In this document: positions 35,031 through 42,186 of the stretch, in pieces
Layout of the letters: each line of letters begins with the position of its first letter
How positions within the stretch are numbered: position 1 is the stretch's first letter
NCBI RefSeq assembly: GCF_016587415.1
Contig: NZ_BNJI01000002.1
Coordinates: 496,001 to 560,000, forward strand
From: Ktedonobacter sp. SOSP1-85
Lineage (GTDB): Bacteria > Chloroflexota > Ktedonobacteria > Ktedonobacterales > Ktedonobacteraceae
DNA length: 64,000 nt
Direction of reading: 5' to 3'
The notes under the pieces: generated by a model
Told to the model about the DNA's origin: nothing
What the model saw: the letters and a program-made list of their open reading frames with translations, nothing else
The model's database searches: none
Position numbers and translations under genes: made by a program

Positions 35031-35173
35031 AAAAGTATTATATATCCATTTAGGCAAAGGGACTATAGGTTCGGCAAGAGCAAGATCGAAGAAGTTTTGG
35101 CCTCTCCTCTATGTTACGATACTCACACTCCCGCTCATGGGAGCACATCATCGGAAGCAAGGAGCAGGCATCC

Positions 35174-35701
35174 ATGACAGAACAGGCATCTCCCCTCGTC
35201 ACATTTTACCAACAAGGTTGGGAGAACTACCAGCAAGCCCTCATCGCAACCATCGCATCGCTTTCATCCGAACAACTTGCCCTCCCTATTGCACCACATT
35301 ACTTGTCAATCGGAGAACTTCTCGCCCATATGATCGATGCACGCGTCTCCTGGTTCTCCAGGTGGCTGGGAGAAGAAAATGCCGATATGGCTCACTGGCA
35401 TGAGGTACGGAGCAGAAACGAGCAAGCTGTGTATGAGGCCGCAGAACTGGTCGCCATATTCGAGAAGACCTGGCACGTAATGTCTTCTGCCATGACCCGC
35501 TGGACTTCCGCTGATTTGGAACAGCTTATTTCACCTCCGGCCTCTCATCAGGCATGGCTACAAAATCAAGGGCTAGAAGAAGAGCCTGAGCACACCCGAC
35601 AGTGGATTGTCTGGCATGTCCTTGAACATGAGATCCATCATGGAGGCGAGCTTTCCCTGGCATTGGGAACATATGGTCTGGCAAGTTTCTATACCTGGTG
35701 A
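35174..35701 (+). CDS. DinB-family protein
   Basis: A 175-residue four-helix bundle protein of the DinB/YfiT superfamily. The metal-binding histidines are seen in LLAHMIDARVSWF (about 55-67) and HEIHHGGELSLALG near the end. Members include bacillithiol transferases and other divalent-metal thiol enzymes. A paralogue with matching histidines (HVIGARARWFHQ, HDIHHGGEVSLTLG) is at 39014-39502. ATG 35174 has AAGGAG. A strong hairpin follows. Confidence 0.87.
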   Translation: MTEQASPLVTFYQQGWENYQQALIATIASLSSEQLALPIAPHYLSIGELLAHMIDARVSWFSRWLGEENADMAHWHEVRSRNEQAVYEAAELVAIFEKTWHVMSSAMTRWTSADLEQLISPPASHQAWLQNQGLEEEPEHTRQWIVWHVLEHEIHHGGELSLALGTYGLASFYTW

Positions 35702-35734
35702 GTAAGCCCATCCTTCATCAAAAGCAAGGAACAT

Positions 35735-35782
35735 AAGAAAGCGGGACGGTGAACCTCAAGCGGTCCACCGTCCCGCTTTCTT
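35735..35782 (+). terminator. 17-bp hairpin after the DinB gene
   Basis: AAGAAAGCGGGACGGTG (35735-35751) is complementary to 35766-35782; the inner ACC/GGT can add three more pairs across a one-base mismatch. The sequence after it is ATCATAGG; the T residues needed for release are within the stem. Confidence 0.65.
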
Positions 35783-35835
35783 ATCATAGGCTCAGGCGTA
35801 GATGCCGAATTCTCATGTCCCTAAGCCAAACAGTT

Positions 35836-35862
35836 AGTCACACGCCACCACACAGCTGGCGT
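35836..35862. promoter_or_regulatory. Inverted repeat before the possible small RNA
   Basis: CACACGCCA and TGGCGTGTG flank 9 bp (35836-35862) directly upstream of a consensus TATAAT at 35883-35888. Such a position suits an operator. Confidence 0.4.
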
Positions 35863-35894
35863 GTGAACCAACGAAGCTAGAGTATAATAAATGT

Positions 35895-35998
35895 AGGTCC
35901 TGTAAGAGTCAGTTATTTCCCTCACCTATCTACTGAGTCACCCTAATTACAGGAGCTACAGAGATAAGGCGAGCCGGGATCTCTCCCGGCTCCCTTTT
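35895..35998 (+). ncRNA. Candidate small RNA of about 100 nt
   Basis: A consensus -10 TATAAT (35883-35888) is followed by sequence with no open frame, a closing stem TCCTGTAA (35898-35905) with TTACAGGA (35947-35954), and a textbook terminator GAGCCGGGA-TCTC-TCCCGGCTC then CCTTTTTG (35971-35998). The T tract is on the plus strand, yet the upstream gene already has its own terminator and the downstream gene is on the other strand, so a separate transcript is implied. No good -35 is seen. It matches no known RNA family I recognise. Confidence 0.45.
35971..35998 (+). terminator. Intrinsic terminator
   Basis: A 9-bp GC-rich stem with a TCTC loop is followed by CCTTTTTG on the plus strand. It probably ends the candidate small RNA and may act weakly for the convergent glucanase gene. 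Confidence 0.8.
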
Positions 35999-36022
35999 TG
36001 TTAAGAACTTTCGGTAACCTGG

Positions 36023-37306
36023 TTATGGATGCGTCCAGGTGTACCAGCCAGTATCATACTGGAGACCACTCTTCTGGTAGGTGAAGGAGTATTTGACAGT
36101 TTGGCCTGCGCTAAAGCCGCCAACGCTATACTCCCAGTGCCCGGTTCCACTGTTATAGCTCATATAGACGTTCTGCTGGGTGTTGCTGCCCACGATATAG
36201 TGCACGATCACATAGCCCGCCGTCCAGCTACAAGGCTGGAACCAGAGGAGGCCCGTGCTGGAGTTGACGCTCTGTGCACCCTGGGTGAAAGTGCTTCCCG
36301 TACAGCCACCACTGGGTGTGGGCGTGGGTGTGGGTGTAGATCCGACGGGCGTCGGTGTGGGCGTGGGAGCCGTCCCATTCGAGGTATAGACCTGAACGTT
36401 GTCAACGAGCATCGGCACATTGGGCTGGGTCGCGGAGGTGGGCGTATTGGTGCCGGAGACACCGTTGGGGAAGCCACCGCCGATGGCGAGATCGAAGATG
36501 ATAAAGAAGCCATGATCGACGGCACTGGACCAGGTCGTCGCGTCCACCTGCGAGGCACTGACCGTAAAGTAGTTGACGCCATCCAGGTACCAGTGAATCT
36601 GCTCTGGGGAGACACTGCGATCAATGATCTCAGTATAGGTATGGTAGCCAGTCTGACAGCCTGAGCACGCCCGCTGACCGCTGCCAATACCCGTGGTTTC
36701 ATTGCAGGGACCGCCGGGCGAGACGCCGCAGTGCAGCGTGCCATACACCGAACTCAGGCCGTTGACATCCTCCATAATGTCAATCTCGCCATCATGAGGC
36801 CAGTTATGGTCTGTGCGATAGGGAGTTCCCAGGGTCCAGAAGGCAGGCCAGTAGCCCAGAGCCGCCGAGCCAGAGACATTGGGCTGTTGCAGCGAGGCGG
36901 TAATCTTCAACTGACCGCCAGCGGGCGCGGCAAAGTTATCCTGTACCGTTTCGATACGCCCGGAGGTCCAGTTTCCGCTCCCGTCGCGCCTTGGGGTGAT
37001 CGCGAGATGTCCACTTCCATCCAGGGAGACGTTAGACGTACTGTTGGTCATGTTCTCAATCTCGCCCGTACCCCAGCCCGTGCCAGTATCATACTTCCAG
37101 GTACTTGTATTTACACCGGTACCAGCGGCCCCATTGAAATCCTCGTTGAAGACCTGGTTCCAGGTAGCAGCCTGGGCGCTTGACGTCTTACCATAGGGGA
37201 AAAAACTTACAGCGGCGAAAACCAGAGCGGCAATAAGTAGGAGTGCCGCGATGTGGAAGGTGCGCCGCCGTCCTGGCGGTCGCGAGGAAACAAAATTGCT
37301 TTGCAT
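36023..37306 (-). CDS. Secreted GH16 endo-beta-1,3-glucanase with C-terminal CBM56-like domain
   Basis: A 427-residue exported enzyme. A signal peptide (about 17-46, ending SSAQAA) is followed by a GH16 beta-jelly-roll (about 48-315). The catalytic motif GEIDIMEDVNG holds the nucleophile and acid/base Glu around the central Asp. WPAFWTLG and GEIENMTNS are other GH16 blocks. A Thr-Pro linker (about 322-342) joins a C-terminal beta domain (VIVHYIVGSNTQQNVYMSYN ... FTYQKSGLQYDTGWYTW) like CBM56, which binds beta-1,3-glucan. It likely digests fungal or plant glucan. ATG 37306 follows GAAGGAG. The LacI regulator nearby may control it, but no matching operator is seen upstream of this gene. Confidence 0.88.
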   Translation of the reverse strand: MQSNFVSSRPPGRRRTFHIAALLLIAALVFAAVSFFPYGKTSSAQAATWNQVFNEDFNGAAGTGVNTSTWKYDTGTGWGTGEIENMTNSTSNVSLDGSGHLAITPRRDGSGNWTSGRIETVQDNFAAPAGGQLKITASLQQPNVSGSAALGYWPAFWTLGTPYRTDHNWPHDGEIDIMEDVNGLSSVYGTLHCGVSPGGPCNETTGIGSGQRACSGCQTGYHTYTEIIDRSVSPEQIHWYLDGVNYFTVSASQVDATTWSSAVDHGFFIIFDLAIGGGFPNGVSGTNTPTSATQPNVPMLVDNVQVYTSNGTAPTPTPTPVGSTPTPTPTPSGGCTGSTFTQGAQSVNSSTGLLWFQPCSWTAGYVIVHYIVGSNTQQNVYMSYNSGTGHWEYSVGGFSAGQTVKYSFTYQKSGLQYDTGWYTWTHP

Positions 37307-37529
37307 GGATTGCTCCTTCTCCGATGACATTATCGGCTATAGCAAATCAACATCCTTGTATTTGAGCTACTGGCACAGCTCCTGTGCCTTCAGCTCTGCT
37401 ATTGCGGAGATGGGTCATACGCGAGATCGCTGCTAGATACAGCTTGTTTGTGGTTGCAACCACCCCCTTTCCGGGTAAAACATTACAACGAAAAAACACG
37501 ACAACATGATGACTACGCGACAAGCTATT

Positions 37530-37645
37530 GTAGGGTTTATGCTTGCATGGACTTCTCGCCACTGTGTGGCTCGCCGGGGTAAAGGGGTGTGGTGGTGGCT
37601 GGCGGGCGTAGCCCGCCAGCCACCACCACACCCCTTTACCCCGGC
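37530..37645. repeat. REP-like unit joined to a perfect 35-bp inverted repeat (families A and C)
   Basis: A family A unit (37530-37552, GTAGGGTTTATGCTTGCATG...) is followed by CTTCTCGCCACTGTGTGGCT and then an exact inverted repeat (37573-37607 with 37611-37645, loop GTA). The flank is the inverse of the one beside 4524-4586. The palindrome ends 6 bp before the stop codon of the minus-strand lacI-like gene. The rest of 37307-37529 holds no gene. Confidence 0.8.
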
Positions 37646-37651
37646 TATCTT

Positions 37652-38755
37652 CTAAGTCTTGACGGACAGGGATGCCTGAGTGCTGGATGCTCTAATCACC
37701 ATGCTGGTTGGTAGTTGCAGGTGCACAGGTTGATCCCACTCGGAGAGCTGGAAATCTGTTGGCGCCTGGACTTGCTGCGATGCTTTTGGGCCAGCGAGGT
37801 ATTGGGGGTCGATCATGTTCAAGAGCAGCTCGGTGGCTCTGCGACCCATTTCAGAGAAGGGCTGGTGTACAGTGGTTAAAGGAGGGCGCGTATAGGCAGA
37901 GAGCAGATTATCATCGAAGCCCACAATCGTCACATCTTCTGGGACGCGGATTCCCTGCTGCTCCGCGTACTCCAGCACGCCATAGGCCATCTGATCATTG
38001 GCGACAAAAATGGCGCTGGGCCAGCTCGCCCGCTCACGTGCGAACAATTGCTCGGCACACTGGCGACCATGCAGCGGCTCAAAACCGCCCTGAAGGAGCA
38101 GTTCAGGCTCAGGCGCGATCCCTGCCTCCTGCAATGCCTGGCAGTAGCCCCTATAGCGCTCATTCGCCCAGTAGTAATGCTGTGGGCCACTAATATGCGC
38201 AATGCGTGTGTGGCCAAGTTCCAATAGATAGCGGACCGCAGTGCGAGCACTCTCCCTGTTATCAATACCCACCCAGGGGATGTGTCCAGGCTCCTCCTGG
38301 TCATCGATCAGGACAATGGGCAAACCATCTTGCGCGAGGCGGGTAATCTGAGGCATGAGTTCATCTGTGAAGATAGCGAGCAGACCGGAGACCAGGTGCA
38401 GATTCAAAATACGCTTGACCACTTCAGAGTGATTGCACTCGGCATTGGCGAAGTTGATGCTGTAGAGGACGATTTCATACGCGCTATCTTCGATATATTC
38501 GGCGACGCCACGTATAATCTCGGGTAGAGCGGGCCAGACCAGGGGAGGAGCCAGTACCCCTATCAGGTGCGTATTTCCGCCCGCCAGGCTAACCGCGGTA
38601 GCATTAGGCACAAAACCATGTTCCTCAACCACGCGCATAACACGCGCGCGCAACTCGCCATTCACGGATGGATTGCCGTTCAGCACACGCGAAGCCGTGG
38701 CCTTCGATACGCCTGCCAGGCGCGCAATATCCTGAATGGTCAGCTTTTTCTGCAT
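37652..38755 (-). CDS. LacI-family transcriptional regulator
   Basis: A 367-residue repressor. The N-terminal LTIQDIARLAGVSKATASRV LNG-type HTH with hinge helix (about 4-60) is typical; the rest is a periplasmic-binding-like ligand domain (HLIGVLAPPLVWPALPEIIR, PIVLIDDQEEPGHIPWVGID, RIAHISGPQHYYWANERYRG, IFVANDQMAYGVLEYAEQQG, TIVGFDDNLLSAYTRPPLTT). Ligand is probably a sugar. ATG 38755 is the start. A consensus promoter with a 14-bp LacI-type operator in its spacer lies upstream, so it should repress itself. The neighbouring glucanase is a plausible target by position only. Confidence 0.93.
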   Translation of the reverse strand: MQKKLTIQDIARLAGVSKATASRVLNGNPSVNGELRARVMRVVEEHGFVPNATAVSLAGGNTHLIGVLAPPLVWPALPEIIRGVAEYIEDSAYEIVLYSINFANAECNHSEVVKRILNLHLVSGLLAIFTDELMPQITRLAQDGLPIVLIDDQEEPGHIPWVGIDNRESARTAVRYLLELGHTRIAHISGPQHYYWANERYRGYCQALQEAGIAPEPELLLQGGFEPLHGRQCAEQLFARERASWPSAIFVANDQMAYGVLEYAEQQGIRVPEDVTIVGFDDNLLSAYTRPPLTTVHQPFSEMGRRATELLLNMIDPQYLAGPKASQQVQAPTDFQLSEWDQPVHLQLPTSMVIRASSTQASLSVKT

Positions 38756-38813
38756 GCCCACGCTCCCGCTTCTTCGCGATACACTCCTAGTAAACAACTG
38801 TGTTGTTGTGAAA

Positions 38814-38842
38814 AGTATAAGTTAGAAACCGGTTTCTGTCAA
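38814..38842 (-). promoter_or_regulatory. lacI-like gene promoter containing its operator
   Basis: On the minus strand, TTGACA (38842-38837), a 17-bp spacer and TATACT (38819-38814) match the sigma-A consensus. The spacer and last base of the -35 hold the perfect palindrome AGAAACCGGTTTCT (38824-38837), with the central CG typical of LacI/GalR operators. Binding here would block RNA polymerase directly. Confidence 0.8.
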
Positions 38843-38853
38843 GGGAAGATAAA

Positions 38854-38905
38854 ATTGTGAAGGACTGGCTGCCTGGCAGGTGCCAGGCAGCCAGTCCTTC
38901 ACAAT
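38854..38905. repeat. Perfect 25-bp inverted repeat between divergent genes
   Basis: 38854-38878 and 38881-38905 are exactly complementary around GG. It begins 12 bp upstream of the -35 of the lacI-like gene and lies 5' of the DinB gene as well, so it cannot be a terminator for either annotated gene. Confidence 0.8.
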
Positions 38906-39013
38906 CATAACCAGGTTAAGCGCTAACAGGAGCGATAGTGTCCGCTTTCTCTGGTACAATAAGGGAAAGATGTAGGAACAATACCATAAGCCTCATTGAA
39001 AGGATTCGAATCC

Positions 39014-39502
39014 ATGCCCGAGAATGGCTCGACCCTCGCGGTCTTCTACGAAAACTGGCTGAACTATCAGAATTTAATCATTAAAGCCATCGCACCACTG
39101 ACCTCTGAGCAGCTGACGCAGCGCGCCGATCCCCGCCTGCGCTCAATCGATATCATCCTGCGTCACGTCATTGGCGCGCGTGCGCGCTGGTTCCACCAGA
39201 TGATGGGGATAGGAGACGAAGAGTTTATTAGTATGGGAGGTTGGGACAGGCGGGATGCGCCTGAACGCAGCGCCGCCGAACTGGTCCACGGACTGGAGAA
39301 AACCTGGAGCGTCATGTATGAAGCAATCTCCAGATGGACGGAGGAGGACTGGCATATTACCTATCAGAACGATCCTGGCGACGAGCCAGAGACCTTCACC
39401 CGCCAGTGGATCATCTGGCACCTCATCGAGCACGATATCCATCACGGCGGCGAGGTCTCCCTGACCCTGGGCATGCACGGCCTGCAGGCTCCCGACCTGT
39501 AG
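39014..39502 (+). CDS. DinB-family protein, paralogue of 35174-35701
   Basis: A 162-residue four-helix bundle protein. LRSIDIILRHVIGARARWFH holds the first metal-ligand His and HLIEHDIHHGGEVSLTLGMH the others. It shares the order LEKTW(S/H)VM and RQWI(I/V)WH with the paralogue, a clear duplication with 3 kb between. Start ATG 39014 follows AAAGGA. A 54-bp perfect palindrome begins 5 bp after its stop. Function as a metal-dependent thiol enzyme is inferred from the family. Confidence 0.85.
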   Translation: MPENGSTLAVFYENWLNYQNLIIKAIAPLTSEQLTQRADPRLRSIDIILRHVIGARARWFHQMMGIGDEEFISMGGWDRRDAPERSAAELVHGLEKTWSVMYEAISRWTEEDWHITYQNDPGDEPETFTRQWIIWHLIEHDIHHGGEVSLTLGMHGLQAPDL

Positions 39503-39507
39503 CCCGT

Positions 39508-39561
39508 TACTGACGTATGCGGCTACTTGAGGCCGGCCTCAAGTAGCCGCATACGTCAGTA
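39508..39561. repeat. Perfect 54-bp palindrome without loop, between convergent genes
   Basis: 39508-39534 is the exact complement of 39535-39561 (centre GAGGCC/GGCCTC). It is flanked by GCC and GGC that can pair outside. The outer part (TACTGACGTATGCG) resembles family B ends (CTACTGACGTACGCG), so it may be a derivative of that family. Confidence 0.85.
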
Positions 39562-39567
39562 GCAGGC

Positions 39568-39774
39568 TCAAACCTTCTTCACGTAGCTGTAGTCGAGCGC
39601 GACGCGCTGGAAGCCGACGGACTCATAGAGACGGCTGGCAGGGTCATTACCATAGCCGGTGTTAACGCCGACGCGCGTGGCTCCTAGAGCTTGTAGACGC
39701 CGCATACCTTCGTACAAGTGTCGCAAGCGCTCCAGATCCTCTGCGCCACCAAATGGGCGCGAAATATAATCCAT
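39568..39774 (-). pseudogene. GNAT acetyltransferase with internal deletion
   Basis: The 68-residue frame begins MDYISRPFGGAEDLERLRHL, then jumps to MRRLQALGATRVGVNTGYGN and SRLYESVGFQRVALDYSYVK, the final strands of a GNAT. The central acetyl-CoA binding region (Q/R-x-x-G-x-G/A) is missing, so this is an in-frame deleted remnant. It converges with the DinB gene. Confidence 0.65.
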
Positions 39775-39900
39775 GCCTTGTCTCTCCTCGTCTTTGCATA
39801 TCTACGCCATTATATGCAGAGCGGACGGCGCTTGTAAACGGCGCATCTACTCTGGGTCCGTATCCATCCAGCTTCATTCACGACCTTCTTCCTACTCTTT

Positions 39901-40707
39901 CTAAACAACAAGCACTCGCTTCTCCGCCAGAGGGATTCCCCATACAACTTCGTCGAACACAGTCAGCGTCAGATTGTCATCCTGGAGGAAGGGTGTGAGC
40001 AGTTTTCTAACTTCTGCATCAAAGGTCTGTGCCGCGGCCTTGTCCATGCGTTCTCGTGAGAGGCCATTGCGCGAGTGGAGGGAGTAAATATAGTCTTCTA
40101 TAGATTGTACAAAGACGCTCGAATGTGTACGAAAGCTTCCCTGTTTCTGGAAGAGGTGACGCTCTTCCAGTTCCTCAATGAGGTCGTATGGGCGGTACTC
40201 TTTATTCGTGGAGAAGTGCTGAATGAGTGCCCCGAGTCCCTCATTCCAGGGTGCAGGCTCGTGTCCGCGCTCAACAATCGCCAGGTAGCCATGTGGGGTC
40301 AAGATGCGGTGAAACAGGGACATGACCACATCCCATTCCATCCAATGCAGGCTTTCTCCAGCTGTGACAAGCCCATAGGGAAGCTGTAGCTCGACCTCCT
40401 CCACACGCCCATAGATCCAGCGCAGGTGAGGATGATCGCCGCCGGGGAGCGCTCGCCCCTCGTTTAGCATAGCCTGCGAAAAGTCGACGGCATCAACGCG
40501 CGCCACCAGGCCTACAAGCCGACGCGCCAGGTCCCCAGTGCCGCAGCCCACATCGAGGACCGTCCGTGGCTCGTCGGAGATAAGCTCAACGAGCTTGTGA
40601 ATGGCCTCATCAGCATAAGGCGGTCGGTGGTGATACGCCTCAGCAATGCTGCTATCCTTAAATTGTTCGGCATACTTCAGGCCGAGATGACCAGGTTTCG
40701 GCTTCAT
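39901..40707 (-). CDS. SAM-dependent class I methyltransferase
   Basis: A 268-residue protein. TVLDVGCGTGDLARRLVGLV is motif I (AdoMet binding), ARVDAVDFSQAMLNEGRAL motif II, and ILTPHGYLAIVERGHEP the post-motif strand. The N-terminal LKYAEQFKDSSIAEAYHHRP is common in methyltransferase-11/25 type small-molecule enzymes. ATG 40707 is preceded by AAAAGGAGGCAC. No pathway partner is nearby. Confidence 0.87.
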   Translation of the reverse strand: MKPKPGHLGLKYAEQFKDSSIAEAYHHRPPYADEAIHKLVELISDEPRTVLDVGCGTGDLARRLVGLVARVDAVDFSQAMLNEGRALPGGDHPHLRWIYGRVEEVELQLPYGLVTAGESLHWMEWDVVMSLFHRILTPHGYLAIVERGHEPAPWNEGLGALIQHFSTNKEYRPYDLIEELEERHLFQKQGSFRTHSSVFVQSIEDYIYSLHSRNGLSRERMDKAAAQTFDAEVRKLLTPFLQDDNLTLTVFDEVVWGIPLAEKRVLVV

Positions 40708-40861
40708 ACCAGTGCCTCCTTTTCCCATAGAATCAATAAACAGAGACATTTATCCTCCTCAATTACGGATAAATATCCCCAGGGTTATATAGGCATCACT
40801 CTGGCAGAATGGCCATTCACAGAGCAGCTAGTGCTTCGCCCATGCAGTGGACATCAGCCGT

Positions 40862-40939
40862 TTAATGTTGGGATTTCCACCTGTTGATCGGTGTGGCATA
40901 GATAACACGTTGTTTTTCAATCATTTGGGTCATGCTCAT
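40862..40939 (-). pseudogene. SRPBCC (AHSA1-like) gene remnant behind the ArsR regulator
   Basis: Directly after the ArsR gene, AGGAAAGGATTG precedes ATG 40939 and the frame MSMTQMIEKQRVIYATPINR, the standard start of an SRPBCC/AHSA1 protein, the usual partner of this ArsR type. It stops after 25 residues (TAA 40864-40862). The rest of the domain is not found downstream, so it is a truncated remnant. Confidence 0.6.
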
Positions 40940-41321
40940 CAATCCTTTCCTTCTGTGATGCCATGGTGGCATTCTCTTCTTCCGGGGTGGATGGTGTGCG
41001 TGGCTCATCAAGTAAATAGCTCCGCAAAGCAGCCAAACGATGATCCCAGCGTGCTTCGATGGCCGCAATCCAGGTTGTGACGGACTGCAAGGCCTCTGGA
41101 TGTGGCGTATACCGCCGTTCTCGACCGGCCTCGTGGACTACCACGAGGCCGGCCTCCGCCAGAATCGTCAGGTGCTTGGTCACTGCCTGGCGTGTGATTG
41201 GTAAACGTGCAGCAAAGCTCGTTGCTGTCCCAGACCCTTCTTGGCAGAGCTGTTCGAACAACAAACGGCGCGTTGGATCTGCGAGGGCCACTAAGACCAG
41301 GTGCGTCTGTGAATCTGTCAT
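40917..41321 (-). CDS. ArsR/SmtB-family winged-helix regulator
   Basis: A 134-residue regulator. ALADPTRRLLFEQLCQ starts the HTH; ITRQAVTKHLTILAEAGLVV is the recognition helix and RERRYTPHPEAL the wing. There are no metal-binding Cys pairs, so it is not a classical metal sensor. It belongs to the group usually followed by an SRPBCC gene, which here is truncated. ATG 41321 follows AGGAGAGGGG. Confidence 0.88.
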   Translation of the reverse strand: MTDSQTHLVLVALADPTRRLLFEQLCQEGSGTATSFAARLPITRQAVTKHLTILAEAGLVVVHEAGRERRYTPHPEALQSVTTWIAAIEARWDHRLAALRSYLLDEPRTPSTPEEENATMASQKERIDEHDPND

Positions 41322-41522
41322 CGCATGTTCCCCTCTCCTGTTTGCGACCCTGAAAACGCCATACACAGGAGAAAACGCAAACGGTGGATGCTGCTTGTGC
41401 TATGTTGCTGAAATGGTGCTCTCAAGGTACACACGCAGCTAAGGTGTTTCCTCCTTGTGAATTACTCCACTTTTCCATTCTTTTTAACTTGCAACTATTC
41501 GATTGCATAAGGATAGTATATC

Positions 41523-41825
41523 TCAGAAAACACATTTACGGTTGAATGATAGATCGCCGAGCGGTTCCATCGGCCCCTGTCCTTGCATCTCCAGACGCCA
41601 GATCTCCTGCTCTGGTTGCCATCCGCACTTGCGGTAAAAGGCACGGGCATGCTCATTGCTGGTCGTGACATACAACTGTATGCACGCTGCTCCACTCGTG
41701 GCTGCCCAACGCTGGGCCTGGCACATCAGATGCTGAGCCAGACCCGTGCCGCCATACGAGGCGCGCACATAGAGCGTGGACTGAGGCAAAAAGGGAGAGG
41801 GGAGTCTTTCTTTATCCATGAGCAT
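41523..41825 (-). pseudogene. GNAT acetyltransferase C-terminal fragment
   Basis: The frame of 100 residues contains TLYVRASYGGTGLAQHLMCQ (the acetyl-CoA loop, Y-G-G-T-G-L-A) and TTSNEHARAFYRKCGWQPEQ, the last half of a GNAT. The first half is absent and no ribosome binding site precedes the first Met. It is most likely a truncated gene, though an unusual short form cannot be excluded. Confidence 0.6.
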
Positions 41826-42046
41826 CTATTTTACCTTGCAAAAGGGCGCGAAGTTGGGTACAATCAAAGCATTATAGTATCGCTTAGACAGAAGCGGCCT
41901 GGGTGGCTGCTCGCAAGAAAGGTAGGTATCTTCTGCATGTTGTTGTTTTTCGCTTTGGGCTACTTTGAGGTCAAACAAACACGGCAGAGATTACATACCA
42001 GAGCCCCGCTCGCATTGCATATGACGAGAGAAGCATCTCGCGCCTT

Positions 42047-42072
42047 TATATGTAGACGCGTACTTCAGTAGC
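42047..42072. repeat. Family B repeat fragment
   Basis: ATATGTAGACGCGTACTTCA then GTAGCG joins the arm of the 29197-29249 hairpin to the end of the family B element (AGTAGCG). No matching partner arm is found nearby, so it is a solitary end. The rest of 41826-42186 shows no gene. Confidence 0.5.
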
Positions 42073-42186
42073 GTCATCCCCTTCGTGTTTGCTCACCTGG
42101 CCTCATTGTATCCCTTTAACCTCTCTCCTCTTGCCTTTTAAAGATGTTTTTGGGATTTCATGACTATAAGAATCAGAGGCTTTGAG

